Source of the DNA: Flavobacterium sp. 1355
GTDB taxonomy: Bacteria; Bacteroidota; Bacteroidia; Flavobacteriales; Flavobacteriaceae
DNA: 64,000 nucleotides
Assembly: GCF_017833415.1 (NCBI RefSeq)
Contig: NZ_JAFICC010000004.1
Span: 186,001 to 250,000, forward strand
Direction: 5' to 3'
Part shown: positions 1-9,015 of the stretch, in pieces
Numbering within the stretch: position 1 is the first letter of the stretch
How the letters are laid out: every line of letters starts with the position of its first letter
Position numbers and translations under genes: made by a program
The notes under the pieces: generated by a model
Database searches by the model: none
Seen by the model: the letters and a program-made list of their open reading frames with translations, nothing else
Told to the model about the DNA's origin: nothing

Positions 1-428
1 ATAACCAATATATTGGTGTAAATTCAAGATTAGATGAGTTGCAGGCAGCATTTTTGAACCTGAAATTACCAAATCTGGATGCTGATAACGATAAACGCCG
101 CGCAATTGCAAAACGCTATCTTTCTGAAATTAAAAATGAGAAAATCATATTGCCATTTTGGAATTTTTCGAGCAATCATGTATTTCATTTATTTGTAATC
201 AGAACAGAAAATAGAGCAGCATTACAAGAGTATTTAGCTCAAAACGATATTCAGACTGTCATTCATTATCCCATTCCGCCGCACAAACAAAAGGCATTTT
301 CAGGCTGGAATAATTTATCGTTTCCCATAACAGAAAAAATTCATGATGAAGTTTTGAGTTTGCCTATTAGTCCTGTTTTAACTGATGACGAGGTTGGGTT
401 TGTTATTGAGATTTTAAATCGATATTAA
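1..428 (+). CDS. DegT/DnrJ/EryC1/StrS sugar aminotransferase, 3' end only (FdtB-like)
   Basis: C-terminal part of a PLP-dependent nucleotide-sugar aminotransferase. The reading frame is open from base 3, so the start and the PLP-binding lysine lie outside the window. The first codons read NQYIGVNSRLDELQAAFL, the conserved substrate/dimer segment of the DegT family. Further on, IHYPIPPHKQ is the form typical of FdtB/QdtB-type enzymes, which make 3-amino-3,6-dideoxyhexoses on dTDP. This fits the FdtA-like ketoisomerase at 5578-5970, the preceding step of that pathway. The family is secure; the exact sugar product is inferred. It is followed after 15 bases by the next gene on the same strand. 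Confidence 0.85.
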   Translation, partial: NQYIGVNSRLDELQAAFLNLKLPNLDADNDKRRAIAKRYLSEIKNEKIILPFWNFSSNHVFHLFVIRTENRAALQEYLAQNDIQTVIHYPIPPHKQKAFSGWNNLSFPITEKIHDEVLSLPISPVLTDDEVGFVIEILNRY

Positions 429-443
429 TTTGAAATAGGTAAA

Positions 444-1754
444 ATGACAGAATTAAAATTAGTTATCAAGAGATATGTACCAGAAAAAATTTGGATTTCG
501 CTTATTAAAATTTATAATTTCACACATTTAAGAGAGTTGTATGATTTGTATTTAATTGGCAAAGCAAAAAAAAAGCATCAAAAAGCACTTCAAGTTGTCA
601 AAAAAAAAGAAAAAATTAAAGTTGCTTTCTTTTTGATTCATGAATCTGTTTGGAAATATAATGTTCTTTATGACTTAATGCTCAAACATCCCAGATTCGA
701 GCCTATAGTGTTTGTTTGTCCTGCCGTAAATTTTGGTATGGAAAATATGTTGTTTGAAATGAATAAAACATATGATGCATTTAAAAAGAAAGGCTATAAT
801 ATTATCAAAACATATGATAACGAAAAGGGAGAATATCTGGATATAAAAAAAACATTTTCACTGGATATAATCTTTTTTACAAATCCATATGAAGGCCTTC
901 AGGATTATAGGTACTATATAAAACAGTTTTCAGATACATTAACCTGTTATGTACCGTATGCAATCATGACAGTTAATTATGATTTTATCTATAATTTAAA
1001 ATTCCACAATCTTGTTTGGAAAATTTTTTCTGAAACTCCCATTCACAATGAAATAGCATTACAAAAACAAAAAAATAAAGGAAGAAATAATGTATTAACA
1101 GGTTATCCGGGATTTGATCAATTATTGATTAATACAAAGCCAAACAATGCTGTTTGGAAAAATACAAGTTCTCGTCTGAAAAAGATTATATGGGCACCAC
1201 ATCATGCAATAGCAGAGTGGAATAAAGTCGCAAATTTTTTAGAATATTATGATTTCTTTTTAGAATTAGCTGATAAGTACAGCGATAAGATACAAATTGC
1301 ATTTAAACCACATCATTTACTAAGAATTAAATTAGAACAAGAATATTGGGGAAAGGAAAAAACGGATATTTATTATAATAAATGGATGAACCTAAAAAAT
1401 GGGCAATGTGAAAATGGAGAATATATAGATCTTTTCTTAACGTCAGATGCGTTAATTCACGATTGCGGCTCATTTATGGCAGAATATCTTGTTACTGGAA
1501 AACCAACACTTTTTATGGTTAGAAATGAATCAGTTATGGAGCATTGGAATGTTTTTGGAGAAAAAGCAGTAAATGCACATTATCAATCCAGGAATAAAAA
1601 ACAATTAGTAGATTTTATTGAAAATGTTGTGTTGAATGAAAACGATTGTATGAAAGAAGAACGTAATAGTTTTGTGCATAACAATTTGATTCCAAAAAAC
1701 AAACTCACTGCATCAGAAAACATATTAGATTATTTAGAAGGCCAAATCTTTTAA
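444..1754 (+). CDS. CDP-glycerol glycerophosphotransferase-like protein
   Basis: A 436-residue protein without signal peptide or membrane segments, resembling the TagB/TagF CDP-glycerol:polyol-phosphate transferase group. The visible signs are a GYPGFD segment in the middle, WAPHHA at the start of the C-terminal nucleotide-binding half, FKPHHLL, and near the end SDALIHDCGSFMAEYL followed by GKPTLF. The last matches the family's SD-x-LI-x-D-x-S...P-x-x-F region. In Gram-negative bacteria such proteins act in surface glycan assembly, transferring polyol phosphate or a related group. Its position 15 bases after a sugar aminotransferase and before a flippase supports that. Substrate unknown. Confidence 0.7.
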   Translation: MTELKLVIKRYVPEKIWISLIKIYNFTHLRELYDLYLIGKAKKKHQKALQVVKKKEKIKVAFFLIHESVWKYNVLYDLMLKHPRFEPIVFVCPAVNFGMENMLFEMNKTYDAFKKKGYNIIKTYDNEKGEYLDIKKTFSLDIIFFTNPYEGLQDYRYYIKQFSDTLTCYVPYAIMTVNYDFIYNLKFHNLVWKIFSETPIHNEIALQKQKNKGRNNVLTGYPGFDQLLINTKPNNAVWKNTSSRLKKIIWAPHHAIAEWNKVANFLEYYDFFLELADKYSDKIQIAFKPHHLLRIKLEQEYWGKEKTDIYYNKWMNLKNGQCENGEYIDLFLTSDALIHDCGSFMAEYLVTGKPTLFMVRNESVMEHWNVFGEKAVNAHYQSRNKKQLVDFIENVVLNENDCMKEERNSFVHNNLIPKNKLTASENILDYLEGQIF

Positions 1755-1837
1755 TACCATAGAGTTTAAAGTATCTGGGTTTTAGCAGAAAAAAACAGAA
1801 TCATCATTATAATTTAATATATAAATAATTTATATAC

Positions 1838-3283
1838 ATGCACAATGCCTCTCTAAAATCCGTTGCAACAAAAGGAATTTTTTGGTCAGCAGTTGATAAG
1901 TTTGCTGTTCAAATCGGGCAATTTATTGTGAGTGTATTGCTTGCCCGGATTTTACTGCCGGAAGATTTTGGATTGATAGGAATGTTATACATTTTTATAG
2001 CCATATCACAAACGTTTATTGAAAGTGGACTAGGCACAGGTTTGATTCAGCGTCAATCTAGATCGGATATTGACTTTTCGACTCTGTTCGTATATAATTT
2101 AATTGTAAGCTGCTTTTTTTATTTGGTTTTATTTTTGCTAGCACCTTTTATTTCCTCTTTTTTTGAACAGCCACGCTTAACGGATCTGACCAGAATTTTG
2201 AGTTTAACCTTGTTTTTAAATGCTATAGGAATAGTTCAAAGAACCAAATTAACAATTGCAATTGACTTTAAATCCATAGGAAAAAGCAACATAATTGGAA
2301 TGATTACAGGAGGATTATGTGGTATAATTGCTGCTGCAAATGAATTTGGAGTTTGGTCATTAGTGATTCAAATGCTTGTGAGTTCTCTGGCTTCGTCAGT
2401 TTCTTTATGGTTTTTAAGTAATTGGAGACCTTCTATTGCTTTTTCTCAAAAATCTTTTAAATCTTTATTTGGCTATGGTTCAAAACTTTTAATGGCTGGT
2501 CTCTACGCTCAATTACTAAATAATATTTATAATATTAGTTTGGGAAAATTTTATTCTACTGCTTCATTAGGATATTATACAAGAGCTAAAAGCTTGGCAG
2601 ATATATCTGCAGGTACAATTGTTAGTGTTTTGCAGCAAGCCACATTTCCAATACTTACATCTGTACAGCATGACACAGAGAAGTTAATTTCTATTTGCAG
2701 TAGAATGATTCGTATGTCGGCTTTTTTTATTGTTCCAATTATGACTCTTATCGCTTTGCTTGCTAAACCAATCGTAGTTCTGTTACTTACTGACAAATGG
2801 ATTGGTCTAATTCCACTTTTACAATGGCTGGTTTTTTCACGTATTTTTCTTCCTTTGAGTACTATGAATTTAAATTTATTGAATGCTGTTGGACGTTCTG
2901 ATTTATATTTTAAAGTTGATTTATCTAAACTGCCTATAACAGTTTTAGTGATGGTAATTACAATTCCTTTGGGAGTAAAAGCTATAGTAATTGGACATGT
3001 TTTTACATCAGCTCTTTTTTTTGTTGTAAATGCCTATATTCCGGGTAAGTTATATGGTTATGGCCCACTACATCAATTAAAAGATATGTTACCAGTTTTT
3101 TTTGCAACAATAGTAATGGCAATTTTAGTATTTGCGTTGTCTTGCTTTATAAATAATCTAATATATCAATTGCTTTTTGGAGGTGTACTTGGAGTGATAA
3201 GTTATTTGTTTACCTGCTGGCTATTAAAAATAAAAGAATTAAATGAGGTTTGGGAGGTATTTTTGAAGTTGAAAAAAGATTAA
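1838..3283 (+). CDS. Polysaccharide flippase, Wzx/WzxC (MOP/PST) family
   Basis: A 481-residue integral membrane protein with about 12-14 hydrophobic segments. It opens with the family's N-terminal pattern: GIFWSAVDKF, then VLLARILLPEDFGLIGM, then ESGLGTGLIQR. Members of this MOP-superfamily branch (WzxC, TuaB) flip undecaprenyl-linked oligosaccharide units across the inner membrane. It fits the surrounding glycosyltransferases as the exporter of the repeat unit. It converges with the minus-strand gene at 3291, with only 7 bases between stop codons and no clear terminator hairpin. The ATG at 1838 follows an AT-rich leader. Confidence 0.9.
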   Translation: MHNASLKSVATKGIFWSAVDKFAVQIGQFIVSVLLARILLPEDFGLIGMLYIFIAISQTFIESGLGTGLIQRQSRSDIDFSTLFVYNLIVSCFFYLVLFLLAPFISSFFEQPRLTDLTRILSLTLFLNAIGIVQRTKLTIAIDFKSIGKSNIIGMITGGLCGIIAAANEFGVWSLVIQMLVSSLASSVSLWFLSNWRPSIAFSQKSFKSLFGYGSKLLMAGLYAQLLNNIYNISLGKFYSTASLGYYTRAKSLADISAGTIVSVLQQATFPILTSVQHDTEKLISICSRMIRMSAFFIVPIMTLIALLAKPIVVLLLTDKWIGLIPLLQWLVFSRIFLPLSTMNLNLLNAVGRSDLYFKVDLSKLPITVLVMVITIPLGVKAIVIGHVFTSALFFVVNAYIPGKLYGYGPLHQLKDMLPVFFATIVMAILVFALSCFINNLIYQLLFGGVLGVISYLFTCWLLKIKELNEVWEVFLKLKKD

Positions 3284-3290
3284 AAATTAA

Positions 3291-4427
3291 TCAATTCTTT
3301 GCCCAGGTTTCTAAATATTTTTCAGCAATTTTTATATAATTATGTTCTTTTTGTACAAATGTTGCTGCACGTTTCCCAATAGCTATTATTTCTTCAGGGT
3401 TTTCAATTAAAAAAGATAATTCCTGAAATAAATAATCTACATCAGGAAGAGCATTTACACATACTTTGTCTGAGATTTTATAGTAATTTGTAAAATCATT
3501 TTCAGCACCCGTAAAGACTACTTTGCCTTTCGCCATTGCTTCAAGTGCATTAAAACCCTGATCTTGAGAAGTACACTGATCTAAAAGAATATGAGCTTTA
3601 TTATAAAGATTTATGTATTCAGGATAGGGAATTGTATTGGCAATAATTATTTCAACTTTCTCATTATACTTTTTCTTAACCAAATCTAAAGCTTTTTCAA
3701 AATAGAGAATTCCTTTTTGATGGTAACTGTATCTACTTATTCCAAGAAAAATAATTACTTTTTTTGTGATTAATAATGGCTCAGATTTTAATTTAGTAAT
3801 ATCAATTGGGTACGGTATAAAACCTTTATAAATGCGGCTTTTTTTATTGGCTTCAACATAATCAAAATCTGTCGCTATTAATCCGTTAAAATGAGCTGTG
3901 ATAAAATCATGGATTTTAATATGTCTTTTACTAAAATAATCAAAGAAATGTATATGTTCTTTTAATTTTGGATTATCAAAAAAAGGTATCATTAACGACT
4001 TGTAACTTTTATTTTCCATGTAAAATTTTAAAGTTAAATAGTCAATACCTGCTGATAAAACAAAGCTCTTTTTATTAGAGTAGAATATTTTTTTTATAAA
4101 AAAGTATTCCAGAGATTTAAATGTTTTTATCGGAGCTTCATTTACAAATTGAACAATATCAAAGTTTTTTAATTTTGATAAATGTAAATAAAAACGAAAT
4201 CCATATTCTAAACCAACTATATCAAACTTAAATAAGCGAAATAAGATTTTTCGTGGAATTAGAAAGATTTTTTTTGTTAGAAATTTTGCTTCATGGTCAT
4301 AATCAACAGGGTAGGATCTGTATCCGTTACTGTTGCCAATAAGAATTACTTCATGTCCCAGTTCAATCAATCCCTTTTTTAAGGAATTATGCAATAAACT
4401 ATATTCTCCAACAAGTAAAATCTTCAT
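3291..4427 (-). CDS. Glycosyltransferase family 4
   Basis: Predicted GT-B fold glycosyltransferase of 378 residues. It begins MKILLVGEYSLLHNSL, with the Rossmann-type first strand and glycine loop. The C-terminal domain contains FLGISRYSYHQKG and DQGFNALEAMAKGKVVFTG, the GT4 donor-binding E-x7-E region in degenerate form. The frame stays open 15 codons further upstream, but that extension is not conserved-looking and would run into the divergent gene at 4460. The ATG at 4425-4427 is therefore preferred. It lies against the direction of its neighbours inside the polysaccharide locus. Donor and acceptor cannot be told from sequence. Confidence 0.85.
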   Translation of the reverse strand: MKILLVGEYSLLHNSLKKGLIELGHEVILIGNSNGYRSYPVDYDHEAKFLTKKIFLIPRKILFRLFKFDIVGLEYGFRFYLHLSKLKNFDIVQFVNEAPIKTFKSLEYFFIKKIFYSNKKSFVLSAGIDYLTLKFYMENKSYKSLMIPFFDNPKLKEHIHFFDYFSKRHIKIHDFITAHFNGLIATDFDYVEANKKSRIYKGFIPYPIDITKLKSEPLLITKKVIIFLGISRYSYHQKGILYFEKALDLVKKKYNEKVEIIIANTIPYPEYINLYNKAHILLDQCTSQDQGFNALEAMAKGKVVFTGAENDFTNYYKISDKVCVNALPDVDYLFQELSFLIENPEEIIAIGKRAATFVQKEHNYIKIAEKYLETWAKN

Positions 4428-4459
4428 TAATGTTATATTTGTTGCTAAAATAGTCAAAA

Positions 4460-5566
4460 ATGCGCAAATCAACCAAGCAAAAGCCCCGTGTTTGTATTGT
4501 TTCTGATCAGCTTGCCGGAGGTGGTGCAGAGCGCTGTTCCGGATTATTGTCTGTTTTTTTTGAGCGAAATAATATTGATGTTTGTCATGTAATTGTTTTG
4601 GATAAAGTAGAATATGAGTACGCGGGAAAGCTTATAAATTTTGGAAAATTAAAGAATGCGAACAATGATTTTTTAAATAAACTTAAAAGATTTTATTTTC
4701 TTATAACTTTTTTTAAAAAAAATAAGTTTGATTTTATAATTGATACTAGAGTCAAAAACTATAATTTACAGGAATATTTCATTTCTAAATATATTTTCTC
4801 TTCTCCTTTAATACAAATTGTTCATAGTTATATGATTGATTTATATTTTCCTAAAAATAAATTTATAGCAAAGAACATATATTCACATTACTATAAAATA
4901 CTGGGAGTATCTCATGAAATTAGAAAGAAAATAATCCTGGATCATAAATATTTTAATGTAGAAACAATTTATAATCCTATTGATTTTGAATATGTAAACA
5001 GACAGTTGGTAAAAGACGAAGTTCCGGTTTTAAATCACTATATTCTGGCAGTTGGAAACATGGAAAGTAATGTAAAACAGTTTGATGCATTAATAGATTG
5101 TTATTCTAAATCCAATTTAGTAAATGAAAATATAAAATTGATTATTATTGGAGAAGGAACTTTAAGAAGTAAATTAGAACAATATGTAAGGAAACTTCAT
5201 TTAGAACATTTAATCACATTCAAAGGTAAAATTGAAAATCCATTTCCGTATTATAAAAATGCTTTTTTTACAGTTTTATCCAGTAAGAATGAAGGATTTC
5301 CAAATGTATTGGTTGAATCATTAGCTTGTTCTACGCCAGTAGTAGCTTTTGACTGTCAGTCAGGACCAAAAGAAATTATTTTAAATAGAGAGAATGGTTT
5401 GCTTGTAGAAAATCAAAATAGAGACAAATTAACCGAAGCGATGAACTTATTTATGATTGATAAAGCATTATATGATTATTGTAAAAGCAATTCTTTGCAA
5501 AGCGTACAACATCTGGATCTGGATTTGATAGGTAAAAAATGGCTGGAATTAATGAAATTTAATTAG
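4460..5566 (+). CDS. Glycosyltransferase family 4
   Basis: A 368-residue cytoplasmic GT-B enzyme. The N-terminus shows RVCIVSDQLAGGGAER, the glycine-rich acceptor-side loop of GT4 enzymes. The C-terminal domain has ILAVGNMESNVKQFDALI, IIGEGTLRSKLE and NEGFPNVLVESLACSTPVV followed by SGPKEII, the complete E-x7-E donor-binding signature. It transfers a sugar from a nucleotide donor to a lipid-linked or growing glycan. It starts 32 bases from the divergent GT4 gene and is followed after 11 bases by the FdtA-like gene, so it probably heads a three-gene operon ending at 7061. Confidence 0.9.
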   Translation: MRKSTKQKPRVCIVSDQLAGGGAERCSGLLSVFFERNNIDVCHVIVLDKVEYEYAGKLINFGKLKNANNDFLNKLKRFYFLITFFKKNKFDFIIDTRVKNYNLQEYFISKYIFSSPLIQIVHSYMIDLYFPKNKFIAKNIYSHYYKILGVSHEIRKKIILDHKYFNVETIYNPIDFEYVNRQLVKDEVPVLNHYILAVGNMESNVKQFDALIDCYSKSNLVNENIKLIIIGEGTLRSKLEQYVRKLHLEHLITFKGKIENPFPYYKNAFFTVLSSKNEGFPNVLVESLACSTPVVAFDCQSGPKEIILNRENGLLVENQNRDKLTEAMNLFMIDKALYDYCKSNSLQSVQHLDLDLIGKKWLELMKFN

Positions 5567-5577
5567 AAAATTTAATT

Positions 5578-5970
5578 ATGCATATAGATTTGATTGACAT
5601 TCCTTCTATTGAAAACAGGTTAGGCAACCTTGGTATTATTGAAAATGATGTAGTTCCTTTTGAGATAAAAAGAGTATACTATCTTTATGATATTCCAAGT
5701 AATGCAACTCGTGGAGGGCATTCACACAAAAAATTACAACAAATTCTGATTGCTATATCCGGAAGTTTTGATGTCATTCTTAAAGATGGAAATTCAGTTG
5801 AGAAAGTGACATTAAATAAGCCGAATAAAGGACTTCTGATAAAAAATAATACATGGAGAGAATTGGAAAATTTTTCTTCGGGAGCAGTTTGTTTAGTGTT
5901 AGCGTCAACAATTTATGATGAGGATGATTATGTAAGAGATTTTAATGAATTCCTGACCCTAAAGAAATGA
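5578..5970 (+). CDS. FdtA/QdtA-type dTDP-4-dehydro-6-deoxyglucose ketoisomerase (WxcM-like cupin)
   Basis: A 130-residue single-domain cupin. The family pattern is clear: VPFEIKRVYYLYDIP, then RGGHSHKKLQQILIAISGSFDVIL, then NKGLLIKNNTWRELENFS, VCLVLAS and YDEDDYVRDFNEFL. FdtA and QdtA convert dTDP-4-keto-6-deoxyglucose to a 3-keto sugar that an FdtB/QdtB aminotransferase then aminates. The two histidines of the HSHK motif correspond to active-site histidines of the family. Most relatives read RG-x-HAHK, so the GGHSHK form is a mild variant. Whether the product is the galacto (FdtA) or gluco (QdtA) epimer cannot be decided here. It overlaps the next gene by four bases (ATGA). Confidence 0.85.
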   Translation: MHIDLIDIPSIENRLGNLGIIENDVVPFEIKRVYYLYDIPSNATRGGHSHKKLQQILIAISGSFDVILKDGNSVEKVTLNKPNKGLLIKNNTWRELENFSSGAVCLVLASTIYDEDDYVRDFNEFLTLKK

Positions 5971-7061
5971 AAATTTTATACATAACTCCGGATATAACAA
6001 ACTCAGGAGGAATTGCTAGAGTTATTTCCTTAAAAACAGATTATTTAATTGATAAGTTGAATTATGAAATCTGTATCCTGACAGTAAATAATAATTCTTC
6101 GGATTTTTTTTATGAATTTAATCCCAAAATTAAATGGTTTAAAATTACTCAATCAAAAAACAAACTGCTGTTTTTATGGCGTTATAGGAGTTTGATTAAA
6201 AAAAGTGTTTCTCAAACAAATCCTGATGTTGTAGTTTTTTGTGATTCCGTTCTCTCGGTTTTTATCCCTTGGATGATAAAAGTTAAAAAGCCAATAGTTT
6301 TTGAAACTCATGTCTCTGCTTACCTGAAAAAAGTAATAAACAAAGGATTTTTAAATGCGTTAAGATTTGTAGTTGTTCATTTTTTTAAAAAGATTACATT
6401 TAAGAAAATCGATAAATTTATTGTATTAACAAACGAAGCAGCCAGTGAATGGGATATTAATAATTGTAAAATAATCCCAAATCCAAGAAGCTTTTCTTTA
6501 CTACATAAATCAAATTTAGAAAATAAAAAAGCTATAGCAATCAGCAGACATAGTTATGAAAAAGGTCTGGATAGATTATTATTAATATGGAAAAAAATTG
6601 TAGAAAAACACCCAGATTGGAGTCTTGATATATATGGAGAGTGGAATACTGATATGACATATCAAAAGATGGCGGTAAACCTTGAAATCTCAAATAGTGT
6701 AAATTTTATTGCTCCTGTAGTTAACATACAAGAGAGTTATCAAAACGCTTCGGTTTTTTTAATGACTTCACGCTCAGAGTCATTTCCTATGGCACTTATT
6801 GAAGCAATAAGTTCCGGATTAGCCTGCGTTGTTTATGACTGCCCGAATGGTCCAAATGCAATTATTAAAAATAATGAAAACGGATTTCTTATTGAAGATG
6901 AAAATGAAAGTTTATTTTTAGAAAAGCTGGAGCTTTTGATTGATAATAAAAGTTTGCGTGTTGAATTAGGCGAAAAAGCATTTAAAAGCGCTGAACAATA
7001 TGACATTGAAATAATAATGCAAATTTGGGATGATGTATTTCAGGATTTAAAAAAAAAATAA
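5967..7061 (+). CDS. Glycosyltransferase family 4
   Basis: A 364-residue GT-B glycosyltransferase. It begins MKILYITPDITNSGGIARV, a typical GT4 acceptor-domain start. It also carries AISRHSYEKGLDRLLLIWKKI, LDIYGEW and the donor-site region SRSESFPMALIEAISSGLACVVYDC followed by GPNAII. Its ATG overlaps the stop of the FdtA-like gene (ATGA), which implies translational coupling and a joint role in placing the deoxyamino sugar or a neighbouring residue. That role is inferred from the coupling only. It converges with the minus-strand GT2 gene 45 bases on. Confidence 0.88.
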   Translation: MKILYITPDITNSGGIARVISLKTDYLIDKLNYEICILTVNNNSSDFFYEFNPKIKWFKITQSKNKLLFLWRYRSLIKKSVSQTNPDVVVFCDSVLSVFIPWMIKVKKPIVFETHVSAYLKKVINKGFLNALRFVVVHFFKKITFKKIDKFIVLTNEAASEWDINNCKIIPNPRSFSLLHKSNLENKKAIAISRHSYEKGLDRLLLIWKKIVEKHPDWSLDIYGEWNTDMTYQKMAVNLEISNSVNFIAPVVNIQESYQNASVFLMTSRSESFPMALIEAISSGLACVVYDCPNGPNAIIKNNENGFLIEDENESLFLEKLELLIDNKSLRVELGEKAFKSAEQYDIEIIMQIWDDVFQDLKKK

Positions 7062-7106
7062 GAATAAACAAAACGAAACCAAGATTGAATAAAGATTTTT
7101 TAAGAC

Positions 7107-8000
7107 TCATTTTGCATATTTCTTCAAAGTACAATAATAGCCCAAACGATAAATATCAAAAATAAACAGAGACGGTTTTTTGCCCAGTAATTGCTTCAAA
7201 AACAAAGGTCTTATTATTTTGAATCCAAAAGCAATTATAGATTGAAGATTATATTTTTTTATGATTTGAAAGTAGTGCGAAAGTTTTACATAGTCAGAAG
7301 AAATTAAATTAGAATCGACTAAGTTTTTTAATCCAACAACTGCTTCTTCAGATTTTTTCAAAAATGTTTTGCTATCCTCAATTCCTAAATGATAAACAGG
7401 GTTTTTGATGTGAATAATTTCAATTTTATTTTGCATTAATTCATACGAAAACAAAGTGTCTTCATGTCTTAGATTCGGAATGTTTTCATTAAAAGTTACA
7501 GTAGAAAAAAGACTTTTTTTAATTAAAAAGTTCAAAGTCAAAAACGAGAGATGCGGATTTTTTTTCCGGTCCGAAACATGTAAAGCTTCTCTTTTTTTAC
7601 CATAAATCCATCTCAGAAGTTCATTTGCCGAAGGTTTTGAGGTCTTATATAAAATACCGCCATAAACAACTTTTTCACTAGCGTTTATATGTGAGATATA
7701 GTTAGAAATAAATTTGTCATGAACCGGAATTGTATCTGCATCCAGAAAAAGCAGATTTTCATAAATTGCCTTTTTTGCCAATAAATTCCGAATAGCACTT
7801 CGGCCGATATTCTTTTCTAAAACAGAATATGTGGAATTTTTAAATTGATTTATTTTCTGATTCTCAGGCAAAAAAACATCGGAAGCATCATCCAAACAAA
7901 CAATCTCAAAAGGAATATTACATTTCAAAACCTGATAATACAATGTTTCGACAAGTGTAAAAACATTATAATTATAAACAGGAATTAAAATAGAAAGCAT
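7107..8000 (-). CDS. Glycosyltransferase family 2
   Basis: A 297-residue GT-A fold enzyme. It begins [20 protein letters not shown], the canonical GT2 opening, followed by IVCLDDASD, NIGRSAIRNLLA and FLDADTIPVHDKF, which holds the DxD metal site. RHEDTLFSYEL supplies the ED of the catalytic-base region. No membrane helices are evident. Its ATG shares one base with the stop of ftsE (TAATG), so the two are almost certainly co-transcribed and coupled. It may belong functionally to the polysaccharide locus rather than to cell division. Confidence 0.9.
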   Translation of the reverse strand: MLSILIPVYNYNVFTLVETLYYQVLKCNIPFEIVCLDDASDVFLPENQKINQFKNSTYSVLEKNIGRSAIRNLLAKKAIYENLLFLDADTIPVHDKFISNYISHINASEKVVYGGILYKTSKPSANELLRWIYGKKREALHVSDRKKNPHLSFLTLNFLIKKSLFSTVTFNENIPNLRHEDTLFSYELMQNKIEIIHIKNPVYHLGIEDSKTFLKKSEEAVVGLKNLVDSNLISSDYVKLSHYFQIIKKYNLQSIIAFGFKIIRPLFLKQLLGKKPSLFIFDIYRLGYYCTLKKYAK

Positions 8001-8683
8001 TATACGCTGCGTTGCACAACCTCAAAAATTCTTTCGTCCTCACATTTTAATGTCTTAGACGGAAATTTCATCAATAAAGCATAATCATGGGTTGCCATGA
8101 TAACGGTTTTACCATTTGCATTAATTGTTTTTAATACCTCTAAAACTTCTGAACTGGTCTGCGGGTCAAGATTTCCCGTTGGCTCATCTGCAAGAATAAA
8201 CTCAGGATCATTAAGTAAAGCTCTTGCAATCGCAACACGCTGTTGCTCACCACCTGAAAGCTGATGAGGCATTTTGTTTACGAATTCTTTCATTCCTACC
8301 TTATCCAAAACTTCATCGATTTTGTGTTCCATAGCGTCTTTTTCTGTCCAGCCTGTTGCTCTCAGAACAAAAAGCATGTTGTCTTTAACAGAACGGTCGG
8401 GAAGTAGTTTGAAATCCTGAAATACAATTCCGATTTTACGTCTCAGGTAGGGAATGTCTTTTTCTTTTAAAGTTGCCAAATCAAATTCAACTATGTGGGC
8501 TTCACCTTCTGTTAAAGGCAAATCGGCATATAAAGTTTTTAAAAAAGTACTTTTTCCGGAACCTGTTTTTCCGATAATATAGATGAACTCACCATGTTGA
8601 ACATCTAAATTAATATGAGAGATAATTTTTCTTCCTTCTTGATATATAGTGACTTCCTTAAGAGATAGTACGGTTTGTGACAT
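8000..8683 (-). CDS. ftsE: Cell division ABC transporter ATPase FtsE
   Basis: A 227-residue ABC ATPase with Walker [10 protein letters not shown]-loop FQDFKLLPD, signature [16 protein letters not shown], Walker [13 protein letters not shown] and the switch histidine in ATHD. The size, the [19 protein letters not shown] segment and the short C-terminus match FtsE, which pairs with FtsX to activate peptidoglycan hydrolases at the septum. LolD-type ATPases are close relatives and the main alternative. No FtsX-like permease lies nearby, so it would have to be encoded elsewhere. It overlaps the downstream GT2 gene by one base. Confidence 0.85.
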   Translation of the reverse strand: MSQTVLSLKEVTIYQEGRKIISHINLDVQHGEFIYIIGKTGSGKSTFLKTLYADLPLTEGEAHIVEFDLATLKEKDIPYLRRKIGIVFQDFKLLPDRSVKDNMLFVLRATGWTEKDAMEHKIDEVLDKVGMKEFVNKMPHQLSGGEQQRVAIARALLNDPEFILADEPTGNLDPQTSSEVLEVLKTINANGKTVIMATHDYALLMKFPSKTLKCEDERIFEVVQRSV

Positions 8684-9015
8684 AATAAATTGATTTGAAT
8701 GGTAAAAGTAATAAGATAACGGGTGGATTCAAAATAAATTTCAATGATTTCTAAAGAAAATCTTTCAAAAAAGCATCATAAAAACCAAACCCAATAAGGG
8801 ATGCAACCTAAACTCTTTGCAAAAAAATGAAAACATACCCATAGATTACACTACAAGGTAGTGAAATATTTGTTTTGATAGTTTGAGTACCAATAATTTG
8901 TGGCTCACAATGCGGTAAAATAACAACTATTAAAAAAAATGTTCATAATAAAAGCCCAAAACGTTTCGTTATAAACGGTATAAAATGATAAATTTGAATA
9001 CTAAACATAATTAAA
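8684..9015. other. Intergenic region between divergent ftsE and the TPR gene
   Basis: 332 bases without a gene. It must hold the promoters of both divergent transcripts. The plus-strand element is given separately at 8989-8996. No convincing hairpin, repeat or small reading frame was found. Confidence 0.6.
8989..8996 (+). promoter_or_regulatory. -7 element for the TPR protein gene
   Basis: TAAATTTG matches the Bacteroidota -7 consensus TAnnTTTG. About 21 bases upstream is TTTC (8964-8967), one base off the -33 consensus TTTG. Transcription would start close to 9003, leaving a leader of about a dozen bases. Confidence 0.45.

Noticed and set aside
3291..4472. Longer form of the minus-strand GT4 gene starting at 4472
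   Set aside because: The 15 extra codons overlap the divergent gene at 4460, and the family N-terminus begins at MKILLVGEY.
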